Below, piece after piece: positions 11,591-22,417 of a stretch of DNA of 64,000 nucleotides; positions within the stretch are counted from its first letter, which is position 1; the number at the start of each line of letters is the position of its first letter. Below the pieces are notes generated by a model. It did no database searches, was not told the DNA's origin, and saw only the letters and a program-made list of their open reading frames with translations. The stretch lies in NCBI RefSeq assembly GCF_040869045.1, contig NC_090323.1, positions 170,026,083-170,090,082 of the forward strand, given 5' to 3'. This stretch comes from Eurosta solidaginis (taxonomy: Eukaryota > Arthropoda > Insecta > Diptera > Tephritidae). The translations under genes and the position numbers were made by a program.

Positions 11591-14500
11591 TTACTTCGTG
11601 TGTATCAATTTATGGAGGAAGGACAGTGTTTTGACTTTTAAAAGATTTTCGAAAGAAATATTTAGCAACCTTTCATCATGTTGTGATACGTGGTCAAGTC
11701 TTTTCAACCCATAAACATATCTAGCAATGTTGTTGTAAACAATATTTAGTTTGTTCTTGCACAGATAGTCACAGTTTGAGTAAATCACACAACCATGGAG
11801 TAGCGTAGGTATTAAGTACGCTTTAGCCAGAAGTAGTCTTATGTGCAAAGGCGTGAAATACTGTATTAACCATAGTATTTGAAGCATTCCATACACTTTT
11901 CCAACCGTTCTAAAAATATGGTCTTTCCATGTCATTGTTTTTTTAAAAATTACACCTAAGTTTTTCGCCGTATCTACGTATTCTATAACGGAATTGTTGA
12001 ACACTACATTCTCTAAATCATTAGTGGGAAAAGACCTTCTATGAATAACAATACATTTTTACTTATTCGGGTTTATACATAAGCCATTCATAGTAGCCCA
12101 TGAAAATATTTGATTCAAATCGTGGTTTAAGTTACTTATGGACAAGCTAGTTTGATCACGAGGACAACACGTAAACAACTGCACATCATCAGCGTAGATA
12201 TGAACATTACAATACTTATAAGTCATTGATATACAGAACAAATAACAGAGGACCCAGGATAGAGCCTTGAGGGACGCCTCTTAAGGCATGTAGGAAGTCA
12301 GACTTTTCACCATCTATACATACTGCTTGAGTCCTATCGCCAAGATATGATCTTATAAGGGCAACTGCATGACCAGAGAAGTTAAATAAGTTTTCCAGCT
12401 TCCTACAGAGAAGAGTGTGGTCTACAGAATCAAAAGCTTTAGAGTGGTCAAGAAGTGTTAAGAAGGCAATGTAACTTTCATCCACTCGCTCACGAATTTC
12501 TTCTGTCACAGATAATAGTGCCGTTGTACAGCTCCGCTTTGACCTGAAACTGGACTGACTGTCTGACAGGAGCTTGTATTCATGTACATATGATACGATT
12601 TGCCCATGTAGAATACGTTCAACGACCTTAGAGAGGAAAGGGAGTATGGCTATTGGTCGATACTCATTATTTTGTTTACGGATTGGAATAACTTTTGCAG
12701 CTTTCCAGTATATTGGGAAGACACCGGTCGTCAAAATTGAGTTGACCAAGTAAGTAATGTGGGGAAGGATTTTGGGAAGAATGACTTAAAAACTTTGAAC
12801 ATATACCATCAAGCTCCATTGCGTTAGACTTCACAGAAAGTATGGCTTGGACAACATCACAATTATCGACACAAACAAACTCGAAAGGGCTAGTGTCAAC
12901 ATTAACACGCACGGAGTAATTATCAATACACACATTGTCGGCTGAGTTTGGTAGTCTTACAAAAGTATTATTTATTTCGTTGATGTCGACATCAGGGGGA
13001 TGAGACAGGTCACTTTTGGGCTTACCAATTCCTATTTGTTTGATTTTGTTCCACTTTTCTATTGTATTCAAAGCAGAACTAAACTTATACTTAAAATAAT
13101 TTGCTTTGGCCAGCCTTATGGCTTTGTTTGCAGTAAGCCGAGCTGTTTTAAAGGAGCTATGCGCTTCGACTGTTTTGTACCTTTTCCACCGTGAGTAAGC
13201 TTGGTTACGAAGGTGGATAAGGTGTTTTAATGTAGCATTGAACCAAGGGATATTCTTGCATTTAGGTGTTTTTATTTTTAGTGGAACGTGATCATCGAAT
13301 AACTTATTTATGTTATCCTGCATAAACTTTGTCTGGTCATCAACCGATGTCAACGTACGAATCAAGCTCCATTCAACCGACTCAACGGACTCAGCAAGAA
13401 AATAATAATCTACTTAGAATTTATCTATAACTATATTAGTATGAACAAGCTAAAATGCAACGTTAGAAAAACGAAAGCAATTGTAATCAACGGCGTATCG
13501 GAAGATAATATTATAGTTAATGATGAAATAATAGATAAAGTTGACGAAATTAAATATCTAGGCATTGTCAACGACAAAAAATTAAATTTCGATAAGCATA
13601 TAGATTATATCTGCAGCAAAATCTCGAAGAAAATTGGATTTTTCCGAAGAATTCGCAAAAATATTCCTATCAACAGCGCAGTAAAGATATTTAATGTAAT
13701 GATCAAGCCACATTTTGAATACTGTTCGACCATTTTATTCCCGGGATCCACACAGATGAAAAACAGGCTGCAAAAACTACAAAACAAAGGGATGCGGTGC
13801 ATACTATTATGTAATAGGCTGACACCAATCACATATATGTTAGAAACTCTAAAATGGTTAAATATCAATCAAAGAACAATTATGAACGTACTTCTTTTTG
13901 TGTTTAAAATGAAATATCACCTACTACCAAAGTACTTAACGATCCAAATAGCATATGTAGGAGATGTGCAACCCTACGGCTTAAGGAACAAGAATGATTT
14001 TAGAATTAAATTTTATAAATCCAATAAGGCACACAATGTTTTAATGTATAAAGGCCTAAAACTTTTTAATGAATTGCCAAGCAATATAAAAAACGAAAGA
14101 AATATTAATGTATTCAAAAGACTGATAATATATCATATTAGAGAACATTATAGCTCACAATGAGCCAATTAGCTATTGCTAAGATTACCGATTTTGTACT
14201 ATTAACTGTACCTGAAAGTTTTAAATAGCTACGGCTAAATAAAGAAGCTAATAATAATAATAATAATCGCGATACGCGAACGAACTTGGCCTACATGATG
14301 TTGAGAAGTTATAGTTTAGGAATATCAGGTCGTGTTTTGAGAAGCAGGAGGCGGATAGTTGCGTGTAGTGAATCATTTTATGAAGATCATTGACAAAAAA
14401 TAAATCTAATAGAGAAGAGTTAGTATTTGTGAAATGCGTTGGTATAGCTCAGTTTGTGGGAAAAAGTCCCAGAGATTCCATGCTTTGTTTTAAAGTGGCA

Positions 14501-15021
14501 TCCACCAGTAGGTTACTATTAAAATCTCCAGCGATGATAATATTGTCATAGTATATTAGTAACGATTGAAGAAATTCAATAAACGCGGAAAAATCTACTA
14601 GTCGATTCGGTCTGTATGCACAGTCGATAAGAAGCCTACTATTATTCTCAGAAAACATATGAACAAACACATATTCCACAGGATCACCTGGACTAGAACA
14701 ACAACACAATTTACAGGACATACTACTTTTTACATATATCGCAACATCACCACCATGACCACTTCTATCAACTCTGAAATGTTGGTATCCATTTATCTTC
14801 GCCATATCATTTTTATGAAACGAAGAAAACCATGTTTCTGAAACACATATCACATCAATATCGGAGCCTTCTGACAGAAACCTCAATTCGTCAAGCTTTT
14901 TATAAAGGCTTTGCGCATTGATATGAACAACGTTCAGCCCGTTGGCTTTTTTGCTGACTATGCGCAACAAAGTAGACAGACAGTCTTTGGAACTCGGGGA
15001 CTCACTATCGGAGACCAACAT
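11591..15021 (-). pseudogene. LINE ORF2: APE endonuclease plus reverse transcriptase, disrupted
   Basis: The endonuclease (15021-14449) shows VVHINAQSLYKKLDELR, ICVSETWF, RSGHGGDVAIYV and IIAGDFNSNLL, all matching AP-type nucleases of Jockey/CR1 LINEs. After the nested LINE, the frame at 13365-12676 covers the linker. RT at 12749-12216 has YRPIAILPFLSKVVERILH, LLDHSKAFDSVDH and VPQGSILGPLLFVLYIND. The catalytic YADD is at 12241-12059, and the thumb/C-terminus is at 12004-11591. Frame changes near 12740 and 12230 and a stop near 12059 separate the pieces. It is inactive. Its product would have copied the LINE RNA at nicked target DNA. Confidence 0.88.
13400..14268 (+). mobile_element. 5'-truncated LINE fragment nested in the LINE
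   Basis: An opposite-strand insertion carries an open frame of 240 codons (13441-14163). It matches the thumb and C-terminal part of a non-LTR reverse transcriptase: KTKAIVINGVSED, DEIKYLGIVNDKKLNFDKHI, and a Cys/His-poor tail ending IIYHIREHYSSQ. It lacks the palm and endonuclease, so it is a 5'-truncated copy. The 3' end is a (TAA)n tail at about 14250-14268, a tail type used by I-like and some other LINEs. The left boundary is blurred by TAA-like host bases, so the target duplication cannot be read. Clade not resolved. Confidence 0.75.
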
Positions 15022-15470
15022 TATAAAAATAATTAAGTGAATGATTTACACTGAATTTGGCTAACAACATAATTAAAGATTTTGTGATGTTGTAGGTGAA
15101 AAAAAAGACAGAGAAGCAATAGATTAGAAGAGAGCAAAGCGAAATATCTATTAGCAGGAGGCTGTTAGTGTTTCATTGTGTAAACGTGGTAAACTCAAAG
15201 GAATGCAACCTTGCAGACATTACAGCAGGCATTTTCATCAGAAATCTCCAACATCAGCAAGTAAAGACGTTTTAGTTTTGATTTTTCATTTATTCTTGGC
15301 ATTTTTTAATTTGTATAACAATCAAAAAAATTTTGTTTGGGAATAATACAGCTGATAAACAATCAAGGTTATCAAGAATATTACTAGGTGCGTTCATATA
15401 ACAGTGGGTGTAAATGAATATAATTTTACACCTTATATGTTTATATCCTTTCATGAGTCCGCCCCCCTAG

Positions 15471-15925
15471 TGTAATCCTGCTTTAACATTTTTATCTATT
15501 CGCAACTTCGTTTTCTTTTATCGGCGACGCTTTTATAGCAGAAACACGCCCTACCTATGTGCAAGTGCAGCAACTTGTCTGCACCCAAACTCCAATTTTC
15601 TTCCACACTTTTTACCGGCTGCCAGCTAATTAAATTTAACGAATGCTATTATAGTTTCTGAAATTTTAATTAATCAATCGCAGCTCATATGCAACTTAAT
15701 AGGTCCTTGCGAATAAATACTGAGTTTTCATACAGTTGAACAAAATAAATAATAAAATAAGATTACTTTTAATGATCAAAAACTGAAAATCATTTTTCGA
15801 TCACTTTTTGAAATAATTTTCGAATAACTTTGATGAATAAATTTTTTTTATAGAGAATAATAAAACTTGTTTGCTTTTGATGATCAATAACTGAGAACAA
15901 TTTTTCAATCACAATTTGGAATCAT
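15471..15925. other. Non-coding interval, probably an unidentified AT-rich repeat
   Basis: No gene. From about 15775 it contains repeated variants of TGATCAAAAA/AATCATTTTTC, a motif that resumes after the HINE at 19740-20560. The HINE therefore appears to have split a single unidentified repeat. Confidence 0.5.
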
Positions 15926-18900
15926 TTTTATACTCAGTTGAGCAGAGCTCACAGAGTATATTAAGTTTGATTGGATAACGGTTGGTTGTACATAAATAAA
16001 GGAATCGAGATAGATATAGACTTCCATATATCAAAATAATCAGGATCGAAAAAAAATTTGATTGAGCCATGTCCGTCCGTCCGTCCGTCCATTAACACGA
16101 TAACTTGAGTAAATTTTGAGGTATCTTGATGAAATTTGGTATGTGGGTTCCTGAGCACTCATCTCAGATCGCTATTTAAAATGAACGATATCGAAATTTT
16201 CGAAAAACCGAAAAAGTGCGATAATTCATTACAAAAGACAGATAAAGCGACGAAACTTGGTAGATGAGTTGAACTTATGACGCAGAATAGAAAATTAGTA
16301 AAATTTTGGACAATGGGCGTGGCACCGCCCACTTTTAAAAGAAGGTAATTTAAAATTTTGCAAGCTGTAATTTGGCAGTCGTTGAAGATATCATGATGAA
16401 ATTTGGCAGGAACGTTACTCCTATTACTATATGTACGCTTAATAAAAATTAGCAAAATCGGAGAAGGACCACGCCCACTTTTAAAAAAAAATTTTTTTTT
16501 AAAGTAAAATTTTAACAGAATTTTATATCTTTGCAGTATATAAGTAAATTATGTCAACATTCAACTCCAGTAATGATATGGTGCAACAAAATACAAAAAT
16601 AAAAGAAAATTTCAAAATGGGCGTGGCTCCGCCCTTTTTCATTTAATTTGTCTAGGATACTTTTAACGCCATAAGTCGAACAAAAATTAACCAATCCTTT
16701 TGAAATTTGGTAGGGGCATAGATTTTATGACGTTAACTGTTTTCTGTGAAAATGGGCGAAATCGGTTGATGCCACGCCCAGTTTTTATACACAGTCGTCC
16801 GTCTGTCCTTCCGCATGGCCGTTAACACGATAACTTGAGCAAAAATCGACATATCTTTAATGAACTTAGTTCACGTGCTTACTTGAACTCACTTTATCTT
16901 GGTATGAAAAATGAACGAAATCCGACTATGACCACGCCCAATTTTTCGATATCGAAAATTACGAAAAATGAAAAAAATGCCATAATTCTATACCAAATAC
17001 GAAAAAAGGATGAAACATGGTAAGGTAATTGGATTGTTTTATTGACGCGAAATATAACTTTAGAAAAAACTCTATAAATGTTTGTGACACCTACCACATT
17101 AAGTAGAAGAAAATGAAAAAGTTCTGCAGGGCGAAATAAAAAACCCTTAAAATCTTGGCAGGTATTACATATATAAATAAATTAGCGGTATCCAACAGAT
17201 GATGTTCTGGGTCACCCTGGTCAACATTTTGGTCGATATCTGGAAAACGCCTTCACATATACAACTACCACCACTCCCTTTTAAAACTCCCATTAATACC
17301 TTTAATTTGATACCCATATCGTACAAACTCATTCTAGAGTCACCCTGGTCCACCTTTATGGCGATATCTCGAAAAGGCGTCCACCTATAGAACTAAGCCC
17401 AACGCCCTTTTAAAATACACATTAACACCTTTCATTTGATACCCATATCGTAAAAACATATTCTAAAGTCACCCCTGGTCCACCTTTATGGCGATATCTC
17501 GAAAAGGCGTCCACCTATAGAACTAAGGCCCACTCCCTTTTAAAATACTCATTAACTTCTTTCGTTTGATACCCATATTGCACAAACGAATTCCAGAGTC
17601 ACCCCTGGCCCACCTTTATGGCGATATCTCGAAACGGCGTCCACCTATGGAACTAAGGATTACTCCCTTTTAAAATACTCATTAACACCTTTCTTTTGAT
17701 AACCATATTGTACAAACAAATTCTAGGGTCACCCCTGCTCCACCTTTATGGCGATATCTCGAAACGGCGTCCACCTATGGAACTAAGGATTACTCCCTTT
17801 TAAAATACTCATTAACACCTTTCTTTTGATACCCATATTGTTCAAACAAATTCTAGGGTCACCCCTGCTCCACCTTTATGGGTATATCTCGAAACGGCGT
17901 CCACCTATGGAACTAAGGATTACTCCCTTTTAAAATACTCATTAACACCTTTCATTTGATACCCATATCGTACAAACGCATTCTAGAGTCACCCCTGCTC
18001 CACCTTTATGGCGGTATCTCGAAAAGGCGACCACCTATACAACAACCACCACTCCCTTTTAAAACCCCCATTAATACCTTTAATTTGATACCCATATCGT
18101 ACAAACACATTCTAGAGTCACCCCTGTTCCACCTTTATGGCGATATTTCGAAACGGCATCCACCTATAGAACTAAGGCCTACTCCCTTTTAAAATACTCA
18201 TTAAAACCAGTCGTTTGATGCCCATATTGTACAAACAAATTCTAGGGTCACCCCTGGTCCACCTTTGTGGCGATATCTCGAAACGGGGTCCACCTATGGA
18301 ACTAAGGATTACTCCCTTTTAAAATACTCATTAACACCTTTCTTTTGATACCCATATTGTTCAAACAAATTCTAGGGTCACCCCTGCTCCACCTTTATGG
18401 GTATATCTCGAAACGGCGTCCACCTATGGAACTAAGGATTACTCCCTTTTAAAATACTCATTAACACCTTTCTTTTGATACCCATATTGTACAAACAAAT
18501 TCTAGGGTCACCCCTGGTCCACCTTTGTGGCGATATCTCGAAACGGCGTCCACCTATGGAACTAAGGATTACTCCCTTTTAAAATACTCATTAACACCTT
18601 TCTTTTGATACCCATATTGTACAAACAAATTCTAGGGTCACCCCTGGTCCACCTTTGTGGCGATATCTCGAAACGGCGTCCACCTATGGAACTAAGGATT
18701 ACTCCCTTTTAAAATACTCATTAACACCTTTCTTTTGATACCCATATTGTTCAAACAAATTCTAGGGTCACCCCTGCTCCACCTTTATGGGTATATCTCG
18801 AAACGGCGTCCACCTATGGAACTAAGGATTACTCCCTTTTAAAATACTCATAAACACCTTTCTTTTGATACCCATATTGTACAAACAAATTCTAGGGTCA

Positions 18901-19720
18901 CCCCTGGTCCACCTTTGTGGCGATATCTCGAAACGGCGTCCACCTATGGAACTAAGGATTACTCCCTTTTAAAATACTCATTAACACCTTTCTTTTGATA
19001 CCCATATTGTTCAAACAAATTCTAGGGTCACCCCTGCTCCACCTTTATGGGTATATCTCGAAACGGCGTCCACCTATGGAACTAAGGATTACTCCCTTTT
19101 AAAATACTCATTAACACCTTTCAGTTGATACCCATATCGTACAAACGCATTCTAGAGTCACCCCTGCTCCACCTTTATGGCGGTATCTCGAAAAGGCGAC
19201 CACCTATACAACAACCACCACTCCCTTTTAAAACCCCCATTAATACCTTTAATTTGATACCCATATCGTACAAACACATTCTAGAGTCACCCCTGTTCCA
19301 CCTTTATGGCGATATTTCGAAACGGCATCCACCTATAGAACTAAGGCCTACTCCCTTTTAAAATACTCATTAAAACCAGTCGTTTGATGCCCATATTGTA
19401 CAAACAAATTCTAGGGTCACCCCTGGTCCACCTTTGTGGCGATATCTCGAAACGGCGTCCACCTATGGAACTAAGGATTACTCCCTTTTAAAATACTCAT
19501 TAACACCTTTCATTTGATACCCATATCGTACAAACGCATTCTAGAGTCAACCCTGATCCACCTTATGGCCTTTCATTTGATACACATGTCATACAAACAC
19601 ATTCCAGGGTTTCCCCCGGTTCATTTTCCTACATGGTTATTTTCCCTTATGGTGTCACCATAGCTCCCAACTGAGTATGTAATGTTCGGTTACACCCGAA
19701 CTTAACCTTCCTTACTTGTT
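15926..19720 (+). mobile_element. HINE with the longest 130-bp array
   Basis: The start has TATACTCAGTTGAGC, and a GTCY run (GTCCGTCCGTCCGTCC) lies at about 16073-16090. The second GTCY-like motif is near 16798. The 3' end has CAACTGAGTATG, the hairpin GTTCGGTTACACCCGAAC (about 19684-19701) and CTTACTTG at about 19713-19720. The body includes conserved blocks also present in the other two copies (GGGCGTGGCACCGCCCACTT near 16315). It encodes no protein. Confidence 0.87.
17200..19565 (+). repeat. 130-bp tandem array with higher-order repeat
   Basis: There are about 18 units. Successive CTCCCTTTTAAAA landmarks at 17531, 17661, 17791 and 17921 are exactly 130 bp apart. One diverged unit pair (17956-18192) reappears identically at 19125-19361, 1169 bp away, which equals nine units. 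Two subtypes, one with CCTGGTCCACCTTTGTGG and one with CCTGCTCCACCTTTATGG, alternate between those points. Continuous frames of 78 codons occur only because the variant unit is 129 bp. Confidence 0.9.
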
Positions 19721-20690
19721 GAATTTAATTTCTTTAACTTCGGTGATCAAAAATTTAAAATCATTTTTCAATCAACTTTCTTAATATTTGCAGACTACCT
19801 TTCTTGAATAAATGATGAATTTTTTACTTGTTAAAACTATACTTCTCATTGAAAATTTGATTTTTCTTCATTAGCTCACAATTTTTCAATCATAAAATCC
19901 AAAAAAATTACAAATATACAACACATATTGAAGACTAAAAGTAATATAAGTGCTGCTGCTAACCTAAGATGACTTCTAGCATTTCTCTAGATACGGCTTC
20001 CCAGGAAAGACATACTGGATGGAACCGATATACGGAAGTTGTAAGCTGTTTAACCGCTGGTAAGTTAAGCTTGACCGACACGCCTGGACCCGGCTTCAAC
20101 ATCCTCCATGAGCTATGATTGTCGAAAACATCTAGTTATATTTAAAGAATGATATGAGACATAGTAAAATCGTGATTTTTAAAGTGACATCGTTACCATG
20201 ATCTAAGATGATGATCATAGATGATGTTGGATGTTGTAGTCGTGTGTGTGTACAACGGTCAAGTTAATTACTAGCTGCGGTTCAAAAAGCTTTCTTCCGA
20301 GCTTCCAGATGCTTTCACCCCCTGATGAAATATGATCTTTATACAGTATTTAGTTATGTATTAAATATGAAGGAAAAATGAATCACAATCTTATTCACAA
20401 ATGATTCCAAACCGTCATATAATATGATTGAAAATTGTTCTTAAATGTGATCAAAAAATGACTGTGAAAAGTAATCAAATGTGAAAAGTAATCAAGTATG
20501 ATAAAAAGATGAATAAAAAGTGTTTCGAAATAGGAATCATAAATGATTATTCAAGAATAATCACATTTATGGAACATTTTTCTCCCGACGATACGTTAAT
20601 TTTCGAACAGAAAATGCTTTTAAATTTGAACGTTTTTAATCATCTTGGGGTATGATATTTGAATATTTTTTTATCAAAATTTTCAAAAAA
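19721..20690. other. Non-coding, continuation of the interrupted AT-rich repeat
   Basis: TGATCAAAA/ATGATT motifs recur at 19740-19800 and 20370-20560. A more GC-balanced patch at 19960-20120 has no open frame of note. No gene or RNA is recognised. Confidence 0.45.
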
Positions 20691-21420
20691 TGCTGGCTGG
20701 GCGCGCACAGTTCACAGCGAACAACCACACAAACACATTTTCGGTAAAAATGTTACTTATGTTTAAACAATTTGGCTGATATAAGAAATGAATCAAGTAT
20801 TTTTTTTACGCAGATCGAAGGTAAATATTTCAAAGTTTTACTGAAAAGCAGAATTTTTTAAATCCATCCATCCGTTTATGAGTTATAGCTGTGTAAACAA
20901 AAATTTTATGATTTTTTACTACATTTTGGTAATTTGCCACGCCCCTATAATATATATCTTCAAATTATATTAACTGTACCATCTCACGTAGCTAAGCTTT
21001 CAAATTCAAAAACCGTTTTAAAATCGGAGCATTCTGTATGAAGTTATGCGCATACATGGCATTTAGCGACATTATTTTATAAGATTTACTAGAAGACCCG
21101 GCAGACGTTGTCCTGCCCTATAATTGACCCATCTGCATACATTTTAATAAGCTTTTTCCTGACTCTGCCCCCCCCCCCCCCCCCCCCCCCCCTCTTCACT
21201 TTTTCCTAATCCTTTTATTCACTCCTCCCTCCGCCTTTTTCGCTTCATCTATCTCCATCTTCGTCTCATTCTATCTCTTTCTCAATCTCCTTCTCTCTTT
21301 TCTCTTTTCTCTTCTCTCAATTTCTTCTCATTTTTCTGCATCCCTTATTGCCTGTCCCAGAAGGTGGTATGTATTTTATTCCAGTCCCAGTCCGTCTCTG
21401 GATAATATATTACTCTGTAC
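20691..21420. repeat. Unidentified element edge, poly-C run and pyrimidine tract
   Basis: Around 21093-21115 is ACCCGGCAGACGTTGTCCTG. A poly-C run occupies about 21169-21192, followed by a CT-rich tract to about 21350 with a TCTCTTTTCTCTTTTCTCTT core. The region feeds into the 129-bp repeats downstream and may be the 5' part of the same element. No coding potential. Confidence 0.5.
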
Positions 21421-22310
21421 TAAAGCACTCATCAACAGCTTTCATTTGATATCCATATTGTATAAACAATCTCTAGGCATTCACTGGCCCACGTTCTGGC
21501 CTATATCTCGAGACCCTAGTCACCCAGGGGTATGAAAATTACCCTCTGCTACAGCACTCATCCACAGCTTTCATTTGATATCAATATTCTATAAACACAT
21601 TCTAGGGGTACCCTGGTCCACTTTTTGGCCTATAGTTCGGGACCCTAGTCATCCAGGGGTATCAAAATTACCCCCTACTAAAGCACTCGTCAACAGCTTT
21701 CATTTGATATCCATATTCTATACACACATTCTAGGGGTACCCAGGTCCACGTTTTGGCCTATATATCGAGACCCGAGTCACCCAGGGGTATGAAAATTAC
21801 CCTCTGCTATAGCACTCATCCACAGCTTTCATCTGATATCCATATTCTATAAACACACTCTAAGGGTACCCGGGTCCACGTTTGGCCTATATCTCGAGAC
21901 CCTAGTCACCCAGGGGTATGAAAATTACCCTCTACTCCACTCATCAACAGCTTTCATTTGATATCCATACTCTATAAACACACTCTAGGGGTACCCGGGT
22001 CCACGTTTTGGGCTATATCTCGAGACCCTAGTCACCCAGGCGTATGAAAATTACAATCTACTAAAGCACTCACCAACAGTTTTCATTTGATATCCTTATT
22101 CCATAAACACACTCTAGGGGTACCCGGGTCCACGTTTTGGCCTATATCTCGAGACCCTAGTCACACAGGGGTATGAAAATTATCCTCTACTAAAGCACTC
22201 ATCAACAGCTTTCATTTGGTATCCATATTCTATAAACACACTTTAGGGGTATCCGGGTCCACGTTTTGGCCTATATCTCGAGACCCTAGTCACCCAGTCA
22301 CCTATCCTAT
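21420..22310 (+). repeat. 129-bp tandem array, diverged relative of the 130-bp repeat
   Basis: Seven units. The CACCCAGGGG landmark falls at 21521, 21650, 21779 and 21907, a spacing of 128-129 bp. Units share TTTCATTTGATATCCATATTC and CTATATCTCGAGACCC with the 130-bp HINE repeat but differ across the rest, so this is a separate subfamily. The same subfamily occurs inverted at 48950-49375. Confidence 0.87.
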
Positions 22311-22417
22311 ATTTCAAGTTAGATCAAACTACACGCGGGGTGCAAAACAAATTCAAAATCGATTCAGTAGTTTAGGAGTCCATTGGCCTCAATTGTGTGA
22401 CACGTGTTTTTTATACC

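Larger units (their letters stand above)
1..12789. repeat. Left copy of a >12.8-kb direct duplication
   Basis: This interval matches 51212-64000 in the same orientation at an offset of 51211 bases. The offset becomes 51212 between a T-run near 5630 and another T-run near 9870. By eye there are only scattered substitutions, densest inside the 130-bp repeat array. All nested elements and their breakpoints are shared, so the copies arose after every one of those insertions. The left end lies outside the window. Confidence 0.97.
10996..15170 (-). mobile_element. Jockey-superfamily LINE inserted in the MITE (left copy)
   Basis: The element reads on the minus strand. Its 3' end is a (CATA)n-type tail at 10996-11035. 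The 5' end is at 15170, where the MITE resumes. Flanks compared with the empty site show at most a 2-bp (TT) overlap. It carries an ORF2 with endonuclease and RT, and is broken by a plus-strand LINE fragment at about 13400-14268. Sequence between 11036 and 11590 is 3' UTR-like. Confidence 0.85.
7492..15467 (+). mobile_element. TA-flanked MITE split by a HINE and a LINE (left copy)
   Basis: Three pieces at 7492-7583, 10958-10995 and 15171-15467 together match the uninterrupted MITE at 33923-34343. The outer ends are GAGGGACTCATG and CATGAGTCC..CCCCC, flanked by TA at 7490-7491 and 15468-15469. The first interruption is an inverted HINE and the second a LINE. The MITE is therefore the oldest element at this locus. 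It has no coding capacity. Confidence 0.88.

Noticed and set aside
17956..19361. Repeated 78-codon frames (IPISYK..ILESP motif), also at 8008, 8786, 9436, 59220 and elsewhere
   Set aside because: They lie wholly within 129/130-bp tandem units on the satellite and reflect its base pattern. Most units are 130 bp and break the frame. There are no upstream signals.
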